Shown here one piece after another: positions 47,248-55,910 of a DNA stretch of 64,000 nucleotides; position 1 is the first letter of the stretch; each line of letters begins with the position of its first letter. The notes beneath the pieces are model-generated. The model had not been told where the DNA came from. It saw only the letters and a program-made list of their open reading frames with translations, and did not search any database. The position numbers and the translations under genes were made by a program. This DNA is from Janthinobacterium tructae (GTDB lineage Bacteria > Pseudomonadota > Gammaproteobacteria > Burkholderiales > Burkholderiaceae_D): assembly GCF_006517255.1 (NCBI RefSeq), contig NZ_CP041185.1:2232001-2296000 (forward strand). The letters run 5' to 3'.

Positions 47248-48593
47248 GCTTCCTTGACGGGCGCGTACACGCGAATGCTCAGGCGCCCGCCATTCTTGCC
47301 TTCGAAATCGAGCAGCTGGGCAATCACGCGGGCCGTCAGCACGTGTTCGGCCGCCAGCAGCATCAGGCCATCGCGGCTGATCAGGTCGCGAGAAAGCGTC
47401 ATGCCAGGCTCCAGCTGGCCCGACAGCACGGTCAGGTCGCGTGCCGGCGGCTCCGTCTCTTCCATGATGCTGCGGAAAGCAGCCACCACGGCCGGGTCGT
47501 AGCGCTTGCCGACGCTGTCGTAGATCAGGGTGCGCGCTTCGTCGGCGCGCAGGCTGCGCTGCACCATGGCGCCGATCTGCAAGCCGTCGTAGTCGGACGC
47601 CAGCGCCAGGATGCGCGCGCCCAGCGGAATGGCCAGGCCCACCATGCCATCGGGAAAGCCGCCACCGTCGAAGCGCTCCAGCTGCGAGCGCAGGATGACG
47701 GAGACGGCGCGCAACTCGTCGAGCGCCATCAATAATTGTTCGGCGCGCAGCGGATGCTTGCGGAAGGCGGCCAGCTGCTCGCCCGACCAGGCGCTGGCCG
47801 GCAGTTCCAGCACATCGTCGCTCAGGCTGAGCTTGCCAATATCCTTGAGCAGGGCCGCGATGAACACGTCGCGCGCTTCCTGCCCTTCCAGGCCCAGCGC
47901 CTGCGCCAGCTTGCGCGACAGCTCGGCCACCCGCCGCGCATGGCCGACGAGCTTGCCGCCGCGCATCTCGATCAGGTTGGAAAACACCTTGATCGTCGTC
48001 ACGAACGTGGCCTTCAGGCGCTCATTGGCCGCCTGCACCTCGTCGTGCGACTGTTTCAGCTGCTGCGTGCGGGTAGCCACCTTCGCTTCCAGGCTGGCGT
48101 TGAGCGCCTGCAGCTGCACGTTCTGGCTGGCCGTCAGCGCTTCCAGGCGCAGTTTTTCCTGTTCCAGCGCGCGCCGTTCCAGCGCGTGGCGCACCACCAG
48201 CACGATATCGTTCTCGTCCCAGGGCTTGGTCACGTAGCGGTAGATTTCGCCCTGGTTGATGGCGTCGAGGATGGACTGGATATCGGCATAGCCGGTCAGC
48301 AGCAAGCGCATGGTGCCGGGCCAGCGCTGGCGCACCTGGGCCAGGAACTGCGCACCATCCATCTGCGGCATGCGCATGTCGGAGATGACCAGGTCCACCG
48401 TCTCGCTCTCGAGCAGGGCCAGGCCCGCCGCGCCGCCGTCGGCCGTCAGCACGCGGTAGCCGTGCGGGCGGAACAGACGCCGCAGCGACGAGAGGATATT
48501 CGGTTCGTCATCGACGCACAGGATGGTCGGCGGCGCGGCCGCGGTGCTGGCGCTGGTGCTGGTACTGGTGCTCATGCTGTCCTGTTCGGTCAT
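47244..48593 (-). CDS. Response regulator with degenerate HD-GYP domain
   Basis: 449 aa. Receiver domain about 23-140 with phospho-acceptor Asp72 (VISDMRMPQMDG), coiled coil about 145-195, then an HD-GYP-like domain about 198-370. The metal-binding HD is KD (ALLKDIGKL, 250-251), the usual HHE ahead of the GYP loop is missing (LRSQLERFDGG) and GYP is GFP. It is unlikely to hydrolyse c-di-GMP. A short C-terminal domain (LEPGMTLSRDLISRDG...) about 392-441 resembles the 110-aa protein upstream. The start overlaps the kinase stop by 4 bases. Confidence 0.9.
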   Translation of the reverse strand: MTEQDSMSTSTSTSASTAAAPPTILCVDDEPNILSSLRRLFRPHGYRVLTADGGAAGLALLESETVDLVISDMRMPQMDGAQFLAQVRQRWPGTMRLLLTGYADIQSILDAINQGEIYRYVTKPWDENDIVLVVRHALERRALEQEKLRLEALTASQNVQLQALNASLEAKVATRTQQLKQSHDEVQAANERLKATFVTTIKVFSNLIEMRGGKLVGHARRVAELSRKLAQALGLEGQEARDVFIAALLKDIGKLSLSDDVLELPASAWSGEQLAAFRKHPLRAEQLLMALDELRAVSVILRSQLERFDGGGFPDGMVGLAIPLGARILALASDYDGLQIGAMVQRSLRADEARTLIYDSVGKRYDPAVVAAFRSIMEETEPPARDLTVLSGQLEPGMTLSRDLISRDGLMLLAAEHVLTARVIAQLLDFEGKNGGRLSIRVYAPVKEA

Positions 48594-50071
48594 GGTATGG
48601 CGGCCTGCGCCTGGCGCACGGGCAAGGTGATGCGGAAGGTGGTGCCGCGGCCGATGACGCTGCGCACGTCGATGCGGCCGTGGTGCTTTTGCACCGTGGT
48701 GTAGGCCAGCGACAGGCCCAGCCCCGTGCCCTTGCCGACGGCCTTGGTGGTAAAGAACGGATCGAAGATGCGCGACAGGTGTTCGGGCGCGATGCCGCCG
48801 CCCGTGTCCTCGACCTCGATCCACACTTCCGTCGTATTATCGCTGCCCGTGCGCAAGGTGATGCGTCCGTGCTCCTCGCCCATGGCGTGGGCCGCGTTGA
48901 CGACCAGGTTCATGATCACCTGGTTCAGTTCGGAAGGCTGGCATTCGATATCGGGAATGTCGCCATATTCGCGCACCACGTCGGCCTTGTACTTGACCTC
49001 GTTATTCACGATATTGAGCGTGGTATCGATGCCCTGGCGCAGGTCGGCCCAGACCCACTCCTGGTGTGCATCCGTGCGCGAAAAATCCTTCAGGTCCTGC
49101 ACGATGCGGCGCACGCGCGAAATGCCTTCCTTCGACTCGCCCATCAGCAGCGGTATGTCGGTGCGCAGGAAGTCCAGGTCGATCTGTTCGCGCAAGGCGC
49201 GCAGGCGCGCCGCCACCACGGCGTCGGCCACGGCCGGCTCGGCTTCCTCGTAGGCGTCGAGCATGGAAAACAGATCGTCCAGGTAGCCTTCCAGCGTGCC
49301 GAAATTCGAAAATACATAGCCGATGGGATTGTTGATCTCGTGCGCCACGCCGGCGGCCAGCTGGCCGATCGAGGCCAGCTTTTCCGACTGCAGCAGCTTT
49401 TGCTGGGCCAGCGACAGCTTGCTGTTCAATTCCGTCAGGGCCAGGTTACGCTCGCGCAATTCCAGATCGGCGATCTGGCGCTGACGGATATCGTCGGCCA
49501 GGCGCTCGTTCATTTCGGCCAGCTGGGCCGTGCGCTTGGCCACCAGGTGTTCCAGGTTGTCGTGCGCCTTGCGCAGCGCCAGTTCGGCCAGGCGCCGTTC
49601 GCTCACATCGCGCAGGGTTTCGATGGCGCCCACCAGACGTCCCTGGCGGTCGCGCAGGGGCGCCGCCGTGAAATGCAGCCAGTGGCCGTCAGGGCCGATA
49701 TCGGCAAAGAAATCCTCGGCCTCGTAAGCGCCGGGAATCACGGGGGAGCGCTTCAGCTTGCCAAGGTAAAGGTCATTTTCACCGAGCGCGATATCGTCGG
49801 CCACCAGCAGATCGGCCAGGCAGGCGCGCGGCTGCGGATAAAACGCCTTCCAGTGCTCGCGCGTGCCGACCATCTCGGCGGCCGTATAGCCCAGCAACTG
49901 TTCGCAGGCGCTGTTCCAGTGCGTCACCACATGGTCAGTATCGATGGCGAAGGTGGCCACGGGATGGCCGTCGAAGAACGCCGATAACGCGATGGAGTCG
50001 GTCTGACGGCGTTCCGGCGTGGCGGGCAGTGCCTTTCCTGCGTCTGTTTCCATGGCCTCTTTCCTGTTCAT
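48590..50071 (-). CDS. PAS-domain sensor histidine kinase
   Basis: 493 aa: PAS/PAC at about 28-160, long coiled coil ([17 protein letters not shown]..), H-box [17 protein letters not shown]-box [14 protein letters not shown], then [11 protein letters not shown] and [10 protein letters not shown]. No membrane helices. Start and stop overlap the HDOD gene and the regulator gene by 4 bases each. Likely phosphorylates one or both neighbouring receivers. Confidence 0.92.
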   Translation of the reverse strand: MNRKEAMETDAGKALPATPERRQTDSIALSAFFDGHPVATFAIDTDHVVTHWNSACEQLLGYTAAEMVGTREHWKAFYPQPRACLADLLVADDIALGENDLYLGKLKRSPVIPGAYEAEDFFADIGPDGHWLHFTAAPLRDRQGRLVGAIETLRDVSERRLAELALRKAHDNLEHLVAKRTAQLAEMNERLADDIRQRQIADLELRERNLALTELNSKLSLAQQKLLQSEKLASIGQLAAGVAHEINNPIGYVFSNFGTLEGYLDDLFSMLDAYEEAEPAVADAVVAARLRALREQIDLDFLRTDIPLLMGESKEGISRVRRIVQDLKDFSRTDAHQEWVWADLRQGIDTTLNIVNNEVKYKADVVREYGDIPDIECQPSELNQVIMNLVVNAAHAMGEEHGRITLRTGSDNTTEVWIEVEDTGGGIAPEHLSRIFDPFFTTKAVGKGTGLGLSLAYTTVQKHHGRIDVRSVIGRGTTFRITLPVRQAQAAIP

Positions 50072-50907
50072 GCCAGCATGATCCGCGACATTTCATCGAA
50101 GGTGTGTTCAGTTTGCTCCAGCAGCGCCAGCCAGGCCGGCTCGTCCAGCGCGATGCTGCGCCAGCCCGTGGGCGACAGGGGCGGCACCAGCGCATCGTCG
50201 ACGCCGGCCAGGTCGAGCGCCAGGGCGACGGCGTTGGCCATGTGCACGGCCAGCGGCAAGCCGCCCGCCTCCAGGCGGTCGATGGTGTGGTGGTCGGCCA
50301 CCGCCTGCTGTATCGCCTCGGGAAACTTCCAGTAGGCGGCCAGGGCGCTGCCCACCTGCGCGTGATCGATGCCGATGACGGCCAGTTCGGCCTCGGCCAT
50401 CTGGCAGTCATGCGCCTGGCGGTAGCTGCGCACGAGCGCGTGCTCGGCCGGGAAGCGCGTCACCAGCACCAGCGTGCCCAGGTCGTGCAACAAGCCGGCC
50501 GTGAACGCCGTCTCGGGATTGACGCGCAAGTGCGGCGCCAGCAGGCGCGCGGCGATGGCCGTGGCCAGCGAGTGACGCCAGAACGCCTTGAAATCGAAGC
50601 CGCCGGCCACGGGCGCGAAGCTGCCCGTCAGGGCGCAGGCCGTGACGACGGTGCGGATGCTGTGAAAGCCCAGCACGGAAACGGCTTGCGGAATACTGGT
50701 GACCTTCGATTGCATGCCGTAGAACGAGGAGTTGGCGATGCGCAAGGTCTTTGCCGCCAGGGCCTGGTCCAGCTCGATCTTTTGCGCCAGCACATGCACA
50801 TCCGTGTCGTCCTGGTCCATGCTCGACAGCAGCTCCAGCACCACCACCGGCAGCGACGGCAATTCCTGTATCTGGCGAATGATGTGTTCAAAATTAAGCC
50901 GATTCAT
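50068..50907 (-). CDS. HDOD domain protein
   Basis: 279 aa with the HDOD hallmarks: IQELPSLPVVVLELLSSM, LRIANSSFYG, AVSVLGFHSIRTVVTACAL and LLHDLGTLVL. HDOD proteins are signalling scaffolds without proven enzymatic activity, linked to c-di-GMP and two-component systems. Start overlaps the previous gene's stop by 4 bases. Confidence 0.92.
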   Translation of the reverse strand: MNRLNFEHIIRQIQELPSLPVVVLELLSSMDQDDTDVHVLAQKIELDQALAAKTLRIANSSFYGMQSKVTSIPQAVSVLGFHSIRTVVTACALTGSFAPVAGGFDFKAFWRHSLATAIAARLLAPHLRVNPETAFTAGLLHDLGTLVLVTRFPAEHALVRSYRQAHDCQMAEAELAVIGIDHAQVGSALAAYWKFPEAIQQAVADHHTIDRLEAGGLPLAVHMANAVALALDLAGVDDALVPPLSPTGWRSIALDEPAWLALLEQTEHTFDEMSRIMLA

Positions 50908-51236
50908 GCCGCCCCCCCTTGCCGGTAGCGCTGCAGCAGCGCCAGCAGTTCCGCCCCGGCGGAATCGGGCGGCGTGGCGCGAAACAGCACGGCCAGCCGT
51001 TCCAGGCGGCGCAAGCGTTCCTGCTCGGCATGCGCCTGCGCGGCGGGGTCCGGCGCCTCGTCCATGACGACATGGCAGCGCTCTACATTGCGCCTGCGCA
51101 AAGCTGTCAGGCTGGCCGCCGTCAGCGTGGCGCCCCGGGCCAGCAGCACGGCGCCGCTGGCGTCGCTCAACGCCTGCGCCAGCACCATGCCTTCCTGCGC
51201 CTGCTCCATGGAAATCTCGCGTCCGCTTTCACTCAT
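50904..51236 (-). CDS. Small protein resembling the N-terminal domain of HD-GYP proteins
   Basis: 110 aa. The pattern EGMVLAQALSDASGAVLLARGATLTAASLTALRRRNV matches the short beta-rich domain that often precedes HD-GYP domains (GMVLA.D...G.LLL..G..LT...I..L). The C-terminal 45 residues form a charged helix. A similar domain is at the C-terminus of the regulator at 47244-48593. Overlaps both neighbours by 4 bases. Confidence 0.75.
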   Translation of the reverse strand: MSESGREISMEQAQEGMVLAQALSDASGAVLLARGATLTAASLTALRRRNVERCHVVMDEAPDPAAQAHAEQERLRRLERLAVLFRATPPDSAGAELLALLQRYRQGGAA

Positions 51237-52099
51237 GTATCGGCTCCATGACGACTCAGGGTGACCAGGCTGCCGCGCGAGCGCGAATGCAAGCCCATGG
51301 GATGGACTGCCACGACATACGGCTGACCGTTGATGGCGACCAGGCGGGGCGTGTCCTGCCCGTCGAACAGTTGCGGCAAGACCAGCGCCGCCTCGTTGCC
51401 CAGCAGGGTCGCGCCCCGCTCGAACAGGTTGGCTGCCGACGCGTTGATGAAAGCGATCATGCCTTCGTCGTCGAGCCCGATCACGGGCAGCGGCAGAAAT
51501 TGCAGTACTTCGCGCGCGATGCCCAGGCTGACTTCATCGCGGCTGATCTGGTGCTGCTGCTGGCTCACCAGCGCCTGCATGGCGGCATTGGCCGCCGCCA
51601 GCGCCTGGTTGGCGTCGCGCAGTTGCGCATTCAGACGCACATTGTCGTCGTCGATGCCCTTCAGTCGAAAGGCTTCGGCGATATGCTCGCGCAGTTGATG
51701 GTCTTCCCAGGGCTTGGTGAGGAACTTGAAGATGGCGCCCTCGTTGACGGCGTCCGTGACGGCCTGCAACTCGGTATAGCCCGACAACATGATGCGGATG
51801 GTTTGCGGACACAGCAGCTTGGCCTTGCGCAGGAAGTCGGCGCCTAGCATGCCGGGCATGCGCTGGTCCGACACAATCACGTCGACCGCATTGCTGGCCA
51901 GCACGTCCAGTCCTTCCTGGCCGCTGTTGGCCGTGAGGATATGGTAGGCATCGCGCCGCAGCAGGCGCTTGAGGGAAGCGAGGATATTCGGCTCGTCATC
52001 GACCAGCAGCAAGGTGCGCCGCTGCGCCGCAGGCTGCTGTACGGCATCCGCCGCCAGCACCGCAGTACCCGGCATACCATGCTCGTCGTGCAAATCCAT
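51233..52099 (-). CDS. Response regulator, receiver plus PAS-like domain
   Basis: 288 aa. Receiver domain about 28-145 with Asp78 (VIVSDQRMPGM), a helical linker, and a PAS-like domain at about 190-280 (FLPLPVIGLDDEGMIAFINASAANLF). No DNA-binding output, so it signals through protein contacts. First gene of the five-gene operon; no strong promoter seen in the 170 bases upstream. Confidence 0.88.
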   Translation of the reverse strand: MDLHDEHGMPGTAVLAADAVQQPAAQRRTLLLVDDEPNILASLKRLLRRDAYHILTANSGQEGLDVLASNAVDVIVSDQRMPGMLGADFLRKAKLLCPQTIRIMLSGYTELQAVTDAVNEGAIFKFLTKPWEDHQLREHIAEAFRLKGIDDDNVRLNAQLRDANQALAAANAAMQALVSQQQHQISRDEVSLGIAREVLQFLPLPVIGLDDEGMIAFINASAANLFERGATLLGNEAALVLPQLFDGQDTPRLVAINGQPYVVAVHPMGLHSRSRGSLVTLSRHGADT

Positions 52100-52233
52100 C
52101 GGACCATCCTCTCATCGCCAAGGCGATATGGACGCTTGCCTGGAGCGGGAATCTGCCGCGCAGCATCATCTTGCGCGGCAATCGGCTTGCGCTAAAATTA
52201 TACGACTAAATATTCCCGTATGACACTAATCCC

Positions 52234-52277
52234 GCACTTATCCGGCACTTATTCGGCACTTATTCGGCACTTATCCG
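52234..52277. repeat. Four tandem 11-bp repeats
   Basis: Head-to-tail copies of GCACTTAT(C/T)CG at 52234, 52245, 52256 and 52267; the outer two have CCG and the inner two TCG. The last copy runs into the 3' end of the lipoprotein gene and contains its TAA stop. The unit length equals one helical turn. Confidence 0.9.
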
Positions 52278-52735
52278 TGCCGCGCCGGGCAAGGCGTGTC
52301 GCGGTAAAACACAAAGCCGCCCAGACCGATGGCCTTGGTGTCGGCATTCACGCCATAGACCAGCGTATTCTTGTCCGCCTCGATGCGCAGCAGATTCTGG
52401 TGCTGCACGATTTGCGCGTGCGACAGCTCCAACGAGGGCGTCGGCGCCAGCGCCAGGCGCAATTCGCCCCTGCCGGCGTCATACGCCCAACGGCCGGGGT
52501 TATAGAAAGCGAAGCCGCCGTCGAAACGCAGGCTGCCATCCTTGAACTGGGTCAGGCAAATACCGGGAAATTCGCTGGGCGGGTTGTACCAGGTGGCGGC
52601 CACGGCGGCATCAGCCGCTGTCTTGCCCGGCATCTGCATGCCGTTCGTGCCATTGTTCCCGCCCATGCCGGCGCAAGCAGTCAGCGCCAGCGCGCAAGCC
52701 AGTGCGCCCGCGCGCGTGATGAATGTCATGTGCAT
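52271..52735 (-). CDS. Lipoprotein with AprI/Inh-like composition
   Basis: 154 aa with lipobox ALALTAC. The mature part, about 125 residues, is beta-rich: FPGICLTQFKDGSLRFDGGFAFYNPGRW... and LEADKNTLVYG-like strands ending GFVFYRDTPCP. The size and strand pattern are compatible with an AprI/Inh-type beta-barrel, but this is weak. Start at 52735 has GGGG at good spacing; neighbouring ATGs are possible. Confidence 0.6.
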   Translation of the reverse strand: MHMTFITRAGALACALALTACAGMGGNNGTNGMQMPGKTAADAAVAATWYNPPSEFPGICLTQFKDGSLRFDGGFAFYNPGRWAYDAGRGELRLALAPTPSLELSHAQIVQHQNLLRIEADKNTLVYGVNADTKAIGLGGFVFYRDTPCPARHG

Positions 52736-52816
52736 TCCCATCCCCTTGCTTTATAGAAACACAATCTTAGTCCGGGAAACCTGGCTGTTCAAGCGGCCAG
52801 CGCACATAAGGGGGAT

Positions 52817-54079
52817 TTAATTGCCCCCGACCGCTTTTGCCGCCATGGCAGCCGCTTCGCGCAATTTATCCTTTTTGCTTTTGCGCGCGCCCTTCACGCC
52901 GCCGTTCACCGTGTCCGTGACGGCGCTTACCGGCGCGGGCAGTTCCGTCGGTTCGAAACCGGCCACCACTTCGCGCACGATGCGCAAGTCATTGCGGTTT
53001 TCGATCAGGCGGAAATGCGCTTCCGTATCGGCCGTGACGAAACTGATGGCCGTGCCGCTTTCGCCCGCGCGGCCCGTGCGGCCGATGCGGTGCGTGTAGT
53101 CGACGGCCGAGCGGGGCAAGTCGTAATTGACGACGGCCGGCAGGCCGGCGATGTCGATGCCGCGCGCGGCCACGTCGGTGGCGACCAGCACCTGCAAGCG
53201 TCCCGCCTTGAAGTCGGCCAGCAGCTGGCTGCGCGTACCCTGGCTGAATTCGCCGTGGAAGGCGCCCACATGCAGGCCCGCGCGCTGCAGCTTGTCGGCC
53301 ACATGTTCGGCCGCATACTTGGTGGCGACGAACACCAGCACGCGATCCCACTGCTGCTGCAGGATCAGGTAGCGCAGCAGCTGCGTGCGGCGCGGCACGT
53401 CGACCGTGATGGCGCGCTGCACGATGTCGGGCTTGTCCTGCGGTTCGGACGCCACTTCGATGCGCACGGGTTCCTTGAGCAGGCTGTCGGCCAGCGCCTG
53501 CACACTGTCGGGAAAGGTGGCGGAAAAGAACAGGTTTTGCCGCTTCGCCGGCAGCAGCGCCAGGATGGCGTTGATTTCTTCGCTAAAACCCATGTCGAGC
53601 AAACGATCGGCCTCGTCGAGCACGCACAGCGACACACCGCCCAGTTTCACGGCATTTTGCCGCACCAGGTCCAGCAAGCGGCCCGGCGTAGCGACGACGA
53701 TATCGGCGCCGCCGCGCAAGTCCATCATCTGCGGATTGATCGAGACGCCGCCGAACAGCACGGAAATCTTCAGTTTGATCGGCAACGGCTTGGCCAGCGC
53801 GTGCACCGTCTGCCCCACTTGCGCGGCCAGCTCGCGCGTGGGCACGAGGATCAGCGCGCGCACCTGGCGCGGGCCGGCAGCGGGTGCCATCAGCGCCTGC
53901 AGCAGCGGCAGCGCGTAGGCGGCCGTCTTGCCGGAACCCGTCTGCGCCGCGCCCAGCACGTCGCTGCCGCGCAGGATGGCGGGAATGGCGGCAGCCTGGA
54001 TGGCCGTCGGCGCGGCATAGCCGGCCTTGTCAACGGCACGGACCAGGGCGGGAATCAGACCCAGTGAGGAAAATGGCAT
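52817..54079 (-). CDS. DEAD-box RNA helicase
   Basis: 420 aa: Q motif MPFSSLGLIPALVRAVDKAGYAAPTAIQ, AAQTGSGKTAAYA, VPTREL, TPGRLLDL, VLDEADRLLDMGF, FSATFP, ATDVAARGID and HRIGRTGRAG. Similar in outline to RhlE; the C-terminal tail is short and basic (KGARKSKKDKLREA). Second helicase of the window, distinct from the gene at 28558. Confidence 0.92.
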   Translation of the reverse strand: MPFSSLGLIPALVRAVDKAGYAAPTAIQAAAIPAILRGSDVLGAAQTGSGKTAAYALPLLQALMAPAAGPRQVRALILVPTRELAAQVGQTVHALAKPLPIKLKISVLFGGVSINPQMMDLRGGADIVVATPGRLLDLVRQNAVKLGGVSLCVLDEADRLLDMGFSEEINAILALLPAKRQNLFFSATFPDSVQALADSLLKEPVRIEVASEPQDKPDIVQRAITVDVPRRTQLLRYLILQQQWDRVLVFVATKYAAEHVADKLQRAGLHVGAFHGEFSQGTRSQLLADFKAGRLQVLVATDVAARGIDIAGLPAVVNYDLPRSAVDYTHRIGRTGRAGESGTAISFVTADTEAHFRLIENRNDLRIVREVVAGFEPTELPAPVSAVTDTVNGGVKGARKSKKDKLREAAAMAAKAVGGN

Positions 54080-54106
54080 AGCGGGCCTTCTTTATTCGTA
54101 AAGTGA

Positions 54107-54131
54107 GACCGGCCGCGAAAGGCGGCCGGTC
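54107..54131 (-). terminator. GC-rich hairpin between the DUF4105 and helicase genes
   Basis: 10-bp stem GACCGGCCGC (54107-54116) with GCGGCCGGTC (54122-54131) and a GAAAG loop. It lies downstream of the DUF4105 stop (54159). No T-run, so termination is uncertain. Confidence 0.4.
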
Positions 54132-54158
54132 GGAATTGCGACAGTATAAGGCAGACCG

Positions 54159-55217
54159 CTACTGGCGTGGCATTTGCAGCTTCGGATGGCCCGTTTCATC
54201 GTAGCCCGGCATGCCACGGCGGATCGCGTGCGAAAAGTCCGCATCGTCATTCGCCGCCCGCGCACGCGCCGTGACGTGGCCCCCTGTACGCAGCTGCTCG
54301 AAGCTCTGGCCGGGCACCAGGCCCTTGACGTCGAACAGATAGCGGTCCAGGTAGCCCGAGGCCAGCAGGCGGTAGTCGAACGGCAGGCCCGGCACGATGC
54401 GGCGCACCATCTCGAAGACGATGGTGGTGCAGTTGGCCGTCAGGGTGTTGTAGAACTGCGGCTTGGCCTTCAGCGCCTGCGCTTCGTCCAGGTAGGCCAG
54501 GAACAGCGAACGCATGGCCGCTTTCGGCATCATCACGCGGTACAGATGCATGTCCTCGCCGCGCGCATTCGTGCGCACGCGCAGGATGTCGCGCTCGTCG
54601 GCGGCGATCAGACTCATCTCGAAATGCTTGAAGAAGCCGCCGATGGCGGAAAAGCTCTCGCCCTTTTCCTTGCGGATCTCGATGGAAAACGTCAAAAAGC
54701 GCCCGTCGGCAAAGCCGAAGGAAATCAGGGTATGCGCGATGTAGGGCCCCGTCCAGTACGACAGCGCCGTGTCCACCGTGCGCAGCTCGTCGAGGTCGTA
54801 GCTGCGCTGTTCCCACTTGACCGTGTAATCGTCATCGCTGCGCCAGTCGAAATTGCGCACATTGTCCAGCGTGACCCGATTGCCCGCCACCTTGCCCGTG
54901 ACATTGCGCGCCACGTCGTCGGCCCACACGCGCTGCTGCTTCGGCGTGATCAGGCTCCACCACAGGAGCAGCAGGATAAAACCGGCCGCATACGGCAGCA
55001 GCACGCGCACATCGCCGCGCGTCCACCACAGCACCACGCTGGCCACGCCCAGCGCGCCCCACAGCAGCGCGCCGATGGCTTGCGCCGCCGTGCCGCCGGA
55101 CAGCTGGTACCACAGCGCCAGCGCGCCCCACAGTGCGGTCAACAGAAGAATCAGGGAAACGGCCATTTTGCCGAGGGTGGCCAGCACGGAGCGGGCACGC
55201 AGTGATAAGAAAGTCAT
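54159..55217 (-). CDS. DUF4105 membrane protein
   Basis: 352 aa with three N-terminal hydrophobic helices in the first about 110 residues. A soluble DUF4105 domain follows, with RSYDLDELRTVDTALSYWTGPYIAHTLISFGF and FYNTLTANCTTIVFEMVR (conserved NCTT). The Cys/His pattern has led to the idea of a papain-like protease fold, not proven here. Start at 55217 chosen because the first helix begins there. Confidence 0.88.
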   Translation of the reverse strand: MTFLSLRARSVLATLGKMAVSLILLLTALWGALALWYQLSGGTAAQAIGALLWGALGVASVVLWWTRGDVRVLLPYAAGFILLLLWWSLITPKQQRVWADDVARNVTGKVAGNRVTLDNVRNFDWRSDDDYTVKWEQRSYDLDELRTVDTALSYWTGPYIAHTLISFGFADGRFLTFSIEIRKEKGESFSAIGGFFKHFEMSLIAADERDILRVRTNARGEDMHLYRVMMPKAAMRSLFLAYLDEAQALKAKPQFYNTLTANCTTIVFEMVRRIVPGLPFDYRLLASGYLDRYLFDVKGLVPGQSFEQLRTGGHVTARARAANDDADFSHAIRRGMPGYDETGHPKLQMPRQ

Positions 55218-55399
55218 GCCCTGATTATAAGGGCTAGCGCAGGAACAGGTGCGTCCGAGCAAGTACTGCTGCAACAGGCCGTGGCAGCAAAAGCATTGCT
55301 TGCCTGTCAATTTACTTCATGAGAGCATGTTGTCCAAATAAATTGTATAGGCAAGGCGCCCTGTTACCACAGCGATGCCTTGCCATCCCAGGAGATGCC

Positions 55400-55869
55400 T
55401 TGCAGCCCCCTTCCCTCTACGCCCTCGCCGGCAGCCTCAATACCCTCTTCATCGTCGTCAGCTTGTACGGCTTGTGGTCGCAGTTGCAAAAGATCTGGCC
55501 TGCGCGCTGCTGCTGTGCGCCGGTGTGGCGGGGCTGGCGTTCGGCCCCACCTTCAGCGATGAAAAGCGCGTGATCTCGCAAAGCCTGATCGTCGCCGTCA
55601 CCGTGCTGCTGGCGCAGGGCTATGCGCACCAGATCCGATTGATCTGGCGCTCGGGCAAGACGGGCGCCGTGTCGCTGAAAATGAGCCAGTTCATCCTGGC
55701 GATGGATGTCAGCACCATCTTCTTTGCCTGCGTCATGGGGCTGAAAACAGGCTGGCCCCTGCTGCTGCTGGCCTGCGTCAGCGCCACGACCAAATTGATC
55801 ATCATGTGGCTGTTCCGCTGGGAGAAAATCAGTACTGCCGCGCGCATCAAGCGGCAGGCGCCGGCCTGA
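55400..55869 (+). pseudogene. PQ-loop membrane protein, frameshifted
   Basis: Two halves lie in different frames. From a TTG at 55400 (AGGAG five bases upstream) the product reads MQPPSLYALAGSLNTLFIVV...LQKIW, a first membrane helix and PQ-loop start. It then runs into a nonsense tail ending at 55573. The second half, in another frame from about 55500 to 55869, has three to four helices with the PQ-loop motif HQIRLIWRSGKTGAVSL. A -1 shift or small deletion near 55495 best explains this. Related to SemiSWEET-like transport proteins; probably non-functional unless the sequence has an error. Confidence 0.6.
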
Positions 55870-55910
55870 CGCTAGAATGGCGGAATCGCCACCATGTTGA
55901 AAGCGCCGCC

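Noticed and set aside
52234..52277. Tandem repeats as a CRISPR array
   Set aside because: Units are 11 bp with no spacers between them and no cas genes nearby.
55480..55510. Programmed -1 frameshift in the PQ-loop gene
   Set aside because: The site has only four A residues and no X-XXY-YYZ slippery heptamer, and no stimulatory hairpin is evident. A mutation is simpler.
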